Source: Desulfobacula sp. (GTDB lineage Bacteria > Desulfobacterota > Desulfobacteria > Desulfobacterales > Desulfobacteraceae). Taken from it: a DNA stretch of 9,073 bases. The stretch lies in contig JAGLNZ010000010.1 of NCBI GenBank assembly GCA_023139225.1, forward strand, positions 1-9,073, given 5' to 3'. Below the pieces are notes generated by a model. The model made no database searches, was not told the origin of the DNA, and saw only the letters and a program-made list of their open reading frames with translations. Shown in pieces: positions 1-6,668 of the stretch; the stretch's first letter is position 1, and each line of letters begins with the position of its first letter. Both the position numbers and the translations under genes were made by a program.

Positions 1-71
1 TGATATTTGACAAATTCAGACTTCTTGCAACCCTGTAGCCTAATCCTGTAAGCTGGTTCACTAAAAATCCC

Positions 72-1259
72 ATGACAAACCATCCAAAACAATTTACAAA
101 ATTTATCACCATCACAACCTTTACCAAACTCTTATTTAATATTACCCGCAGGCTGATTTATCCATTTGCACCGGAGTTTGCACGGGGTCTGAACGTAGAC
201 CTTTCTGCCATCACATCCGTCATTGCCGTCAACCAGGCTACATCCTTACTGGGGCCTGTGGGGGCCGGTTTTGCCGACAAATACGGATATAAAATCTTAA
301 TGCTGGTGTCACTGGGAATGCTGACCATTGGCACCTTTGCCGTGGGGTTGATCCCGGTTTATTCCGTATTGGTGATCAGTCTTTTTCTTGCAGGTTTTGC
401 CAAAAGCATATTTGACCCCAGCCTTCAGGCCTTTATAGGCAATTTTGTTCCCTTTGAAAAAAGAGGACAGATTATCGGCATTACAGAACTTGCCTGGGCA
501 GGATCAACTTTAGTCGGCATCCCCATAGCCGGCATTATAATTGAACGGTTCTCCTGGCAGGCGCCTTTTTTCATCATCAGCGGGCTTTCCCTGGTTTGCT
601 TTTTTATTATTTTGAAAATAATGCCAAAGGATATAAAAAGCGCCCAAGCATCTAAAACCAGAACACCGATGATATCAAACTGGAAAACCATTATTAAAGA
701 CAAAAAAGTTCTAGGAATTTTATCATTTGTATTTTTTATGTCTCTTGCCAATGACAACCTTTTTGTGATTTACGGGGCCTGGCTGGAACAATCCTACAAT
801 CTTTCTTTGGCAGCCATTGGTTTTGGAACTGTTTTCATCGGGCTTTCAGAAATACTTGGGGAAGGCTGCACCGTCTTTTTCTCTGACAGGATCGGGTTGA
901 AAAAATCCGTCATCATTGGCGTATCTCTGTGTACCATGGCCTATTTCCTTTTACCTGTTCTGAACGTTGGTTTGGGTTATGTTCTGGCAGGATTGTTCCT
1001 GGTTTTTTTTACCTTTGAATTTACCATTGTCTCCTCCATGAGTTTATCAACGGAACTTATACCGGAGTTAAGAGCATCCACCATGTCCGCATTTTTTGCC
1101 ACTGCCGGAATTGGAAGGGTCGCCGGAGCATTCCTCGGCGGTATTATCTGGTCAAATTACGGACTCCTGGCCATCTGCCTGATATCAGGGTTTTGTACCT
1201 TTGCCGCCCTGATCTGCCTTATCATTGGTTTTTATCAGAACAAATCCATTACTTATTAA
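72..1259 (+). CDS. Major facilitator superfamily (MFS) transporter
   Basis: This 395-residue protein is a secondary transporter of the inner membrane, probably a drug or metabolite exporter of the AraJ-like type; the substrate cannot be read from sequence. Hydrophobic segments spread over the whole length fit the usual 12 helices in two halves, with a hydrophilic central loop around residues 190-210. The MFS motif A is visible between the second and third helices (GFADKYGYK, residues 66-74) and again in the second half (FSDRIGLKK, about residue 270). Length is typical and the gene looks intact. An in-frame stop at 36-38 and no other nearby start support the ATG at 72, although there is no clear Shine-Dalgarno sequence before it. 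It converges on the next gene with only 20 bases between, and no strong terminator hairpin is visible there. The family call is firm; the role is not. Confidence 0.9.
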   Translation: MTNHPKQFTKFITITTFTKLLFNITRRLIYPFAPEFARGLNVDLSAITSVIAVNQATSLLGPVGAGFADKYGYKILMLVSLGMLTIGTFAVGLIPVYSVLVISLFLAGFAKSIFDPSLQAFIGNFVPFEKRGQIIGITELAWAGSTLVGIPIAGIIIERFSWQAPFFIISGLSLVCFFIILKIMPKDIKSAQASKTRTPMISNWKTIIKDKKVLGILSFVFFMSLANDNLFVIYGAWLEQSYNLSLAAIGFGTVFIGLSEILGEGCTVFFSDRIGLKKSVIIGVSLCTMAYFLLPVLNVGLGYVLAGLFLVFFTFEFTIVSSMSLSTELIPELRASTMSAFFATAGIGRVAGAFLGGIIWSNYGLLAICLISGFCTFAALICLIIGFYQNKSITY

Positions 1260-1279
1260 AGGCTCTTTTATTTGATTCT

Positions 1280-1990
1280 TTAAAATGAAAACTTGTCCCA
1301 GAATTTAAAGGACCCAAGGTGATGTGCGCCCGGAAGAAAGGGTTTAACTTCAGGGTATTTTTCTACAAAAACTGTTTGAAATCCAATGCGTTTTTTATTA
1401 AACCGGTTATGGCTGTCCGCAGCCACCCTGTACCGCATATAATAGGCATCATAATTTTTCATGTGCTTCTGACTTTTATTTTCCATAATATCTTTAAAAT
1501 TTGTATGGGTATACGTTAAAAGCGTCTCAAAACTTGCAAGATAATTGACACGACTTTTATGGTGCTGAATGACATTATGATCATTGTAAAATTCTTTGAT
1601 GGCAAAAACCCAGGCAAGATTCTTTCTATTAAAAAATTCTTCATGATCCTGTGTAAACACAAGCAGCCTGTCAATGACTTTTTGATTGTCTTTTACCAGT
1701 TGTCTTAATTCGCTGATCAGTTCGATCGTCGACTTTATATCGGTTATTCTCGATTGGACCATACTGATACCGTCAAGCTTTCCCGAGGCATTATATATAT
1801 CAATCGTACTCTTTTTAATATCCTCATTAAGCTTAATCATCTGTTTTATTATTGGAGGGACATTATCCTGTGTTTTTGTTTTCTTGTTTGAAACATAATA
1901 AAAAATCCCTCCTGCCGAAACCATTAAAAAAATAATCAGGAAAATAACAATCAAAATTGTGCCGGAGCCTCTTCTTGTTTTAAAAATCAT
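1280..1990 (-). CDS. Single-pass membrane-anchored protein of unknown function
   Basis: I do not recognise a family for this 236-residue protein. What can be seen: a short basic N-terminus (KTRR, residues 4-7), one strongly hydrophobic segment at residues 11-33, then about 200 mostly helical, polar residues. The positive-inside rule suggests an inner-membrane anchor with the bulk of the protein in the periplasm. The helical part (about 47-210) has heptad-like hydrophobic spacing reminiscent of a helical-bundle sensory or structural domain, and its second half is rich in His, Tyr, Asn and Lys. There is no catalytic motif and no cytoplasmic signalling domain. Translation starts after AGAAGGAT placed about 9 bases upstream. 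It lies 63 bases downstream of the HTH gene on the same strand, so the two may be cotranscribed. The reading frame is credible by start context and membrane segment; function is unknown. Confidence 0.72.
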   Translation of the reverse strand: MIFKTRRGSGTILIVIFLIIFLMVSAGGIFYYVSNKKTKTQDNVPPIIKQMIKLNEDIKKSTIDIYNASGKLDGISMVQSRITDIKSTIELISELRQLVKDNQKVIDRLLVFTQDHEEFFNRKNLAWVFAIKEFYNDHNVIQHHKSRVNYLASFETLLTYTHTNFKDIMENKSQKHMKNYDAYYMRYRVAADSHNRFNKKRIGFQTVFVEKYPEVKPFLPGAHHLGSFKFWDKFSF

Positions 1991-2053
1991 TCAAGATATC
2001 CTTCTATGATCATATCTGTCCCGCCATGCTTTATTTGTCTTGTTTTGAAATAT

Positions 2054-2800
2054 TTATTCATTCAATACCAGTGAAATAATGTCATTGACTGATTTTTTTA
2101 AGCCCGGTATTTTGCTTGCACTTCTACCGGCAACATTAAGTACCTTTATATCAAACTGGGGCAGCCATTGCCGCAATACCTTGGCAGGATTTTTTTCTGT
2201 TTCAAGATCTATGTGGCGCCAGGGCTTTTTGTGGGCTTTTGCAAAATTTATGGAATCGGCAGCATTGGGCGTAAGCTTGCCAAAGGAAAATACAATGGTG
2301 CCATCGGCATCCAATACGTTTTTTTCTATATTCTCATCGTTCTCACCTTCCCCCTTGGTTAACTCAATAATGTCCGTTAATTGTTCATTGATCTCGTTAA
2401 GCTTTTGATGGCTGCCCTTTTGTTTTCGTATACCCTTAAACGTTTCCACATTTGCCCCGGTGATGGCTGAAGTTAAATTCTCAATTGTTGTGATCAAGCG
2501 TTCAAACCTTTCGCCCAATTGTTCAAACTGGGCCATATCCATAGGTGCCATTGCTGCTGCAGGAGCTTGGTCCGTTGGTGCAGGCCCGCCCAGTTTCACC
2601 CGGATCTCCTCTTTTGTCATGCCGCTTGTCTGATAATATCCATAAATTTTCTTTATAAGATCTTCTGCCTCCGGCGGATATTCCTTGACACCCTCATGTT
2701 CGACCGGATCAGGAAAAAACTCTTCAAACCGACTTAAATATTCACGAATGGTACTTGATGAAATGTCCAGACCTTTAGCCATTTGAGCAATTGATTTCAT
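2054..2800 (-). CDS. MerR-type HTH protein with C-terminal half of a molybdenum-carrier-like (cpMoCo/YpsA-type) fold
   Basis: The 248-residue protein has three parts. Residues 1-70 resemble a MerR-family winged helix-turn-helix: a first helix-turn-helix (ISSSTIREYLSRF, 13-25) and a downstream helix pair ending in GMTKEEIRVKL (60-70), so DNA binding is likely. Residues 71-160 are an Ala/Pro linker followed by a helical, probably coiled-coil, region that could mediate oligomerisation. Residues 162-247 resemble the C-terminal half of the putative molybdenum carrier family (DprA/LOG/YpsA-like Rossmann fold): DGTIVFSFGKLT (166-177), a KPWRHIDLE strand (192-200) and LNVAGRSASKIPGL (221-234). The N-terminal half of that family, with its Gly-rich SGGQTG-type loop, is absent. 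The protein may therefore be a ligand-sensing regulator, but cofactor binding is inference. The ATG at 2800 follows AGGGA at a spacing of 6 bases. It heads a probable two-gene unit and is divergent from the receiver cassette, which it could regulate. Confidence 0.8.
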   Translation of the reverse strand: MKSIAQMAKGLDISSSTIREYLSRFEEFFPDPVEHEGVKEYPPEAEDLIKKIYGYYQTSGMTKEEIRVKLGGPAPTDQAPAAAMAPMDMAQFEQLGERFERLITTIENLTSAITGANVETFKGIRKQKGSHQKLNEINEQLTDIIELTKGEGENDENIEKNVLDADGTIVFSFGKLTPNAADSINFAKAHKKPWRHIDLETEKNPAKVLRQWLPQFDIKVLNVAGRSASKIPGLKKSVNDIISLVLNE

Positions 2801-2828
2801 GTAATTTCCCTAATATAAATATTTAGTT

Positions 2829-2858
2829 TTTATATTGACGATATTCTTTGTCCGGCAA
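2829..2858 (-). promoter_or_regulatory. Candidate promoter for the HTH / membrane-protein unit
   Basis: Read on the minus strand, TTGCCG (2858-2853) and TATAAA (2834-2829) are separated by 18 bases, a reasonable sigma-70-like pair (4 of 6 and 5 of 6 consensus matches). It lies about 30 bases upstream of the ATG at 2800. In such AT-rich DNA chance matches are common, so this is only a candidate. Confidence 0.35.
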
Positions 2859-2955
2859 AAGAAATGTTATTTTTTTTGAAAGTCGTTCATTAATTTATAT
2901 TAAATAAACCAATAAAATTCAATAATTATTTTCAAAACATATCCCTAAAAAAAAC

Positions 2956-2984
2956 TTGAGAAAAATTAAAGAACAAAGTAAAGT
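2956..2984 (+). promoter_or_regulatory. Candidate promoter for the receiver/FapA cassette
   Basis: TTGAGA at 2956-2961 and TAAAGT at 2979-2984 are separated by 17 bases, giving a sigma-70-like promoter about 50 bases before the first gene of the cassette. The -35 box matches 5 of 6 and the -10 box 4 of 6 consensus positions. The match is by eye only and the AT-rich background weakens it. Confidence 0.35.
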
Positions 2985-3022
2985 TTATTCATCAATCACC
3001 TTAACTCATACAAATTTTTCAT

Positions 3023-3028
3023 GGGAGG
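3023..3028 (+). promoter_or_regulatory. Ribosome binding site for the first receiver gene
   Basis: GGGAGG lies 4 bases before the ATG at 3033. It is a strong Shine-Dalgarno sequence and fixes this start: the protein then begins MAEKFDHTVLIVDDEE, the normal lead into a receiver domain. Confidence 0.75.
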
Positions 3029-3032
3029 CTAA

Positions 3033-3758
3033 ATGGCAGAAAAATTTGACCATACGGTATTAATTGTTGATGATGAAGAAAAAATCGGGAAAGCGCTTGG
3101 CCGGCTGATGAAAGGCATTGGCGCCAAATATGTTTATCTGGAATCAGGACAAAAGGCACTTGATAGAATAAAAACTTCCTCCAAGCCCTTTTCTTTAATC
3201 CTTTCGGATCAGCGAATGCCGGGAATGGAGGGATCTGTTTTTCTGGAAAAAGCCAAAGAAATTGCTCCGGACACCATCCGTTTTCTCATTACAGGCTATG
3301 CAGATGTGGATGCGGTTACCGATGCCGTAAATAAAGGGTCCATACACCGGTATATTGCCAAACCCTGGGATAACAAAATATTGGCTGAAACTGTCAGGAC
3401 CGGCCTTGAACAACATGAACTGATCATGGAAAACCACAGGCTGTTTGCACTTGCCAAAGATCAGAATACAAAATTGTACACACTTAACACGGATCTTAAA
3501 AAGAGTGCCGCCGTCCATCAAAAAGCAATTGTTCAAAAGGACAAACAAGTCGCCGAATTAAATGCCCGCCTTGAAAAAGGGTTTGAAAACAGAAATTATA
3601 TCAATGAAATGGAAGCCCTCCTAAAAGAAAATCAACTGCTGGATAACGAAAAGCTCAACTCACTTTATGTTGCTGTAATTACTGAGCTGTACGAACAATT
3701 TCAGGATATTGCCACCCGAAATGGTTTTGAAATGCCGGAAGATATTCCAGGAGGATAA
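3033..3758 (+). CDS. Stand-alone response regulator receiver with C-terminal coiled coil
   Basis: This 241-residue cytoplasmic two-component protein has a complete receiver domain at residues 6-127. The acidic pocket D13-D14, phospho-acceptor D59 (in SDQRMPGM), T87 and K110 (in AKPWD) are all present, so it should accept phosphate from a histidine kinase. The receiver is of the type often joined to HD-GYP outputs in RpfG-like regulators, but here no output enzyme follows. Instead residues about 128-225 form a helical, probably coiled-coil, tail, starting with the KDQNTKL segment (142-148) that recurs in both downstream paralogs. There is no DNA-binding domain. It probably works by protein contact, for example by pairing with the two FapA proteins through the shared coil, or acts as a phosphate sink; this is inference. 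It is first in the cassette and its stop is one base from the next start. No partner kinase lies in the window. Confidence 0.92.
   Translation: MAEKFDHTVLIVDDEEKIGKALGRLMKGIGAKYVYLESGQKALDRIKTSSKPFSLILSDQRMPGMEGSVFLEKAKEIAPDTIRFLITGYADVDAVTDAVNKGSIHRYIAKPWDNKILAETVRTGLEQHELIMENHRLFALAKDQNTKLYTLNTDLKKSAAVHQKAIVQKDKQVAELNARLEKGFENRNYINEMEALLKENQLLDNEKLNSLYVAVITELYEQFQDIATRNGFEMPEDIPGG
3749..3754 (+). promoter_or_regulatory. Ribosome binding site that sets the start of the receiver-FapA gene
   Basis: AGGAGG, embedded in the last codons of the preceding gene, lies 5 bases before the ATG at 3760. It rules out the longer in-frame start at 3709, which lies inside the upstream gene and would add 17 residues before the receiver. 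The stop (3756-3758) and the start are one base apart, so translational coupling is likely. Confidence 0.85.
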
Positions 3759-3759
3759 G

Positions 3760-6654
3760 ATGTCGGATAACAGTGAATATGGTATCCTTGTTGTTGATGA
3801 TGATGAACCCATAGTAAAAAATATGCGCCGGGTGTTGCGGCGAAAAGGATTCACCAAACTGACTTCCGCTCTCAATGGTGAGCAGGGCATCAAACTATTG
3901 GAAACCAGCCAGACCCCCTTCTTTTTAATCATGTCCGACCAGCGCATGCCAGGCATGTCCGGCAGTGAATTTTTAGAAAAAAGCATCTTGCTCAGCCCGG
4001 AATCTAGGCGGATGCTGATTACAGGATATTCAAATTTTGATGCCATTATGGATGCGGTTAATAAAGGCGAAATCCACCAGTATATTTCAAAACCATGGGA
4101 CAATGACGATCTCTTGCTCAGGATAATGGGTGAACTTGAAATATATAAAAATTTCCAGGAACGAAAACACCTTTATAAGGTTACAAAACGTCAGAATGCA
4201 AAACTGTTTGATCTTGCTTCATCCCAGAAAAAAGAGCTTCAAAAATTCACCATTGCCCTTGAAAACAAAAAAAAAGAGGTTGAACTGCTTATCCAGTCAG
4301 TCAAAGAGGCAAAGGATCAAGCCGAATTCAAAGAGATTTTTCTAGGGCTTGATGAACTTCTTTCCAGAACCATTACCATGAATAAAAACAATCTTACCCA
4401 GGCATTTAAAATAGCAAGAAAAGAAGTCATTTCCATGGCGGAAACCATTTCAGACCGAAACGAACTGTCCTTTTCGTCGGGAAACAGTCATAATGACAAC
4501 GCGGATATAGCTGAGCCGGAAGATGAAATATTTGAAATTATTGATCAGATTATTGAAAATGTGGTCATTGCCATCGAACCGAGCCTTTTTGGCATTGGAT
4601 CTGAACCCAGTACCGGTGTTGTGATTGATGATTACAAACTATTACCGGAATTTGATGAACTGGCATTTAATGACGGGTTTATCACTAAAGGCGAGCGTGA
4701 AAGAGCTTTGGAAGAGCTGGAGGAAAAAGAGGCTGGATTGTCCATGGGGCTAACCATTGATAAAGTCCTGGCCCAGAATGACTTTTTAAGAAGACAGGAC
4801 TTAAGCCGAATATTTGCAAAACTTGCCATGATTGAAACCAGGCTTTTAGACCGGGAGCTTGCTAAAATGATGGTGGCTCGGGAGATTGCATCAAGAAAGG
4901 ATATTGACCGGGCGTTTCGAAAACAATTAAACAACTTTGAAGACAGCGGAGTGGCAACATTTTTAGGCGATATTCTGGTGGAATCCGAGATTATTGACCC
5001 GGCAATCCGGGATGAAGTTATGGCCGCTCAGGATCGAACCGGGAAAAAGAAAAGTGCCATTGACCAGTCTTCTCAATTTTCTTCTGAATTCGGCGCTTTT
5101 GTGGATCTCCAGATTTCAGAAGACAGGGTTCAGGTATGGATACGGGTTCCCAAGACCGTGCAGGGGACAACAGATGTTGAACCGGTCAAGAAACTGATAA
5201 AAAAACGCGGTATAAAGTATGGCATCGCAGATGACATGGAAATTCGCAAATTTCTAAAAAATTGCACTGATCCCCATGAAAAATTTATTGTGGCCCGGGG
5301 AATTGCCCCCAGTGTTGGAAAACCGGCCCAGATTATATACCATTTCAATATAGAATCTGATTCAGCAGGAATCATCAATGAAGATGGTTCCATTGATTTC
5401 AAGGCAAGGGGAGATTCTCCCTTTGTGAAAAAAGGGCAGGTCCTGGCTGAAAAGAAACCCATGGAACAACCCAAATCCGGCATAGATATTTTTGGTGAAA
5501 CCCTTCTGGTGGGTGATGTGGATGATGTCCCCCTTGAAGGCGGTGAAGGGGTTGAATTGTCAGAAGATGAATTAACACTGACTGCGACCATTACAGGCCA
5601 GCCAAGTATTGATATCAAAGGGGTGATATCTGTCCTGGAATCCTTTACCATCAAAGGGGACGTGGACTTTAAAACCGGTAATATTAATTTTAACGGCAAT
5701 GTGATTGTCACCGGCACGGTTAAGGAAGGCTTTCTTGTTGAATGTGAAGACCTGACGGCCAATGAAATTAATGGCGGTATCATCAGAATAAAGGGAGATC
5801 TTAAAATTTCCAATGGTATTGTGAATGCGAATATCCAGACTCAGGGCAGTGTTCAGGCCAAATTTCTGAATAAAACAAAACTATACGGATATGGCGATAT
5901 GATGGTAACAAGAGAAATCATGGAATCCCATATTGCCATCAGTGGAGGCCTGAATAATGAGGCCGGCAGGATTACGGCCTGTACCATTGCTGCCAGAAAA
6001 GGGATGAGCGTCAAGCAGATCGGTACGGAAAAATCCGAATATTCCACTGTCAAAGCAGGAGCAGATGATCATATCCGATGGATCGCTGAAAAATATGATA
6101 CAAAGATAGAAAAAAAGCAAAAAGAGCTCGACTTAACCATTGCAGGGAAAATGGAATACGATGAAGCGTATAATGCTTTGCACGTTGATATTGCCAACCA
6201 GACCTTTGCCCAGGAAAAAATCACCAAAAAAATAGATTATTTAGAAAACAAAATTGGAGAACTCAAAGAAAAAGAAGAAAAGGCCAAAATCGTCAAAGAG
6301 CTCAAAGAGCTTGAGGCAACGGTACAACAAGCTGACAAGAGGATTAAAGCCATTTTTGAAGAGCAGGATGTTGTCCAGCAAAAATCCAATGAAAATGAAA
6401 AGAAAATTGAAGAATTAAATGAAAAAATTCAAAGCATACAAAAAGAAAAGGACAAGCTCATCAGCCGACTTGAAAAAGAAGATCCGATCCCTGAACTGAA
6501 AGTCAATAAAAAACTTTACACAGGCACAAGAATAACCGGCACCCAGGCCTCCATGATTCTCAAACAGGATCTTGGCGCTTCAAAATTCACAGAAATTGAT
6601 TCACAAAATCCTGACAGCCCAAAGCAGCTGATTCACCAAACCATTAACCTGTAA
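3760..6654 (+). CDS. Response regulator with helical repeats and FapA (DUF342) beta-solenoid domain
   Basis: This 964-residue protein has several parts. (a) Receiver, residues 5-128, with D13-D14, phospho-site D60, T88 and K111, so it should be phosphorylatable. (b) Coiled coil from about 138 with the KRQNAKL segment, then helical and acidic sequence to about 280. (c) A helical region at about 290-427 with two internally similar units that resemble MshEN/GspE-N-type repeats; the clearest is FLGDILVESEIIDPAIRDEV near 400-420. (d) FapA N-terminal region at about 444-625, including DGSIDFKARG. (e) Beta solenoid at about 630-760, starting with GDVDFKTGNINFNGNVIVTG. (f) A long Lys/Glu-rich coiled coil at about 768-907. 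(g) A closing strand segment (KLYTGTRITG) that probably returns to the solenoid. FapA proteins are linked to flagellar assembly and polar functions in Vibrio, but no flagellar gene is nearby, so the role here is open. No signal peptide: cytoplasmic. It is cotranscribed with both neighbours. Confidence 0.92.
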   Translation: MSDNSEYGILVVDDDEPIVKNMRRVLRRKGFTKLTSALNGEQGIKLLETSQTPFFLIMSDQRMPGMSGSEFLEKSILLSPESRRMLITGYSNFDAIMDAVNKGEIHQYISKPWDNDDLLLRIMGELEIYKNFQERKHLYKVTKRQNAKLFDLASSQKKELQKFTIALENKKKEVELLIQSVKEAKDQAEFKEIFLGLDELLSRTITMNKNNLTQAFKIARKEVISMAETISDRNELSFSSGNSHNDNADIAEPEDEIFEIIDQIIENVVIAIEPSLFGIGSEPSTGVVIDDYKLLPEFDELAFNDGFITKGERERALEELEEKEAGLSMGLTIDKVLAQNDFLRRQDLSRIFAKLAMIETRLLDRELAKMMVAREIASRKDIDRAFRKQLNNFEDSGVATFLGDILVESEIIDPAIRDEVMAAQDRTGKKKSAIDQSSQFSSEFGAFVDLQISEDRVQVWIRVPKTVQGTTDVEPVKKLIKKRGIKYGIADDMEIRKFLKNCTDPHEKFIVARGIAPSVGKPAQIIYHFNIESDSAGIINEDGSIDFKARGDSPFVKKGQVLAEKKPMEQPKSGIDIFGETLLVGDVDDVPLEGGEGVELSEDELTLTATITGQPSIDIKGVISVLESFTIKGDVDFKTGNINFNGNVIVTGTVKEGFLVECEDLTANEINGGIIRIKGDLKISNGIVNANIQTQGSVQAKFLNKTKLYGYGDMMVTREIMESHIAISGGLNNEAGRITACTIAARKGMSVKQIGTEKSEYSTVKAGADDHIRWIAEKYDTKIEKKQKELDLTIAGKMEYDEAYNALHVDIANQTFAQEKITKKIDYLENKIGELKEKEEKAKIVKELKELEATVQQADKRIKAIFEEQDVVQQKSNENEKKIEELNEKIQSIQKEKDKLISRLEKEDPIPELKVNKKLYTGTRITGTQASMILKQDLGASKFTEIDSQNPDSPKQLIHQTINL

Positions 6655-6668
6655 AGGAAAAGAAAATA
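6655..6668 (+). promoter_or_regulatory. Ribosome binding site followed by an apparent ATA start codon
   Basis: AGGA (6655-6658) lies 7 bases before ATA (6666-6668), an ideal spacing. The frame is closed upstream by TAA at 6645-6647, and there is no ATG, GTG or TTG between that stop and the ATA. Starting at the ATA gives (M)AETKKHKILVIES, which matches the N-termini of the two upstream paralogs in length. Later in-frame candidates are GTG 6696 (inside beta-strand 1), TTG 6717 and ATG 6729; these would cut into the receiver fold and have no placed ribosome site. Confidence 0.6.

Larger units (their letters stand above)
2801..3032. promoter_or_regulatory. AT-rich divergent intergenic region
   Basis: This 232-base region separates the HTH gene (minus) from the receiver cassette (plus) and must hold the promoters of both. 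It is strongly AT-rich, with long A and T runs (for example 2870-2877 and 2946-2954), and contains no open frame worth calling. I found one plausible sigma-70-type promoter in each direction, listed separately. I saw no convincing long inverted repeat that would mark an operator, and no riboswitch-like structure. Confidence 0.6.

Noticed and set aside
7..41. TTGACA at 7-12 as a -35 box for the MFS gene.
   Set aside because: No acceptable -10 box lies 16-18 bases downstream; positions 30-35 read ACCCTG. The first 71 bases hold nothing else I can support.
1260..1279. Bidirectional terminator between the convergent MFS and membrane-protein genes.
   Set aside because: The 20-base spacer is AT-rich but forms no convincing GC stem followed by a T run.
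2979..3005. TAAAGTTT at 2979-2986 matches the flagellar sigma-28 -35 box, tempting because FapA is linked to flagella.
   Set aside because: At the required spacing of 11 bases the sequence (2998-3005) matches the GCCGATAA -10 box at only about 3 of 8 positions; the same bases fit a sigma-70-like -10 box better.
3709..3759. Longer start for the receiver-FapA gene at ATG 3709.
   Set aside because: It overlaps the end of the upstream gene, lacks a ribosome binding site, and adds 17 residues not typical of a receiver; AGGAGG before ATG 3760 is decisive.
5130..5813. A 227-codon open frame on the minus strand inside the receiver-FapA gene.
   Set aside because: It is antisense to a well-supported coding region with clear FapA domain content and has no recognisable domain of its own; a shadow frame.
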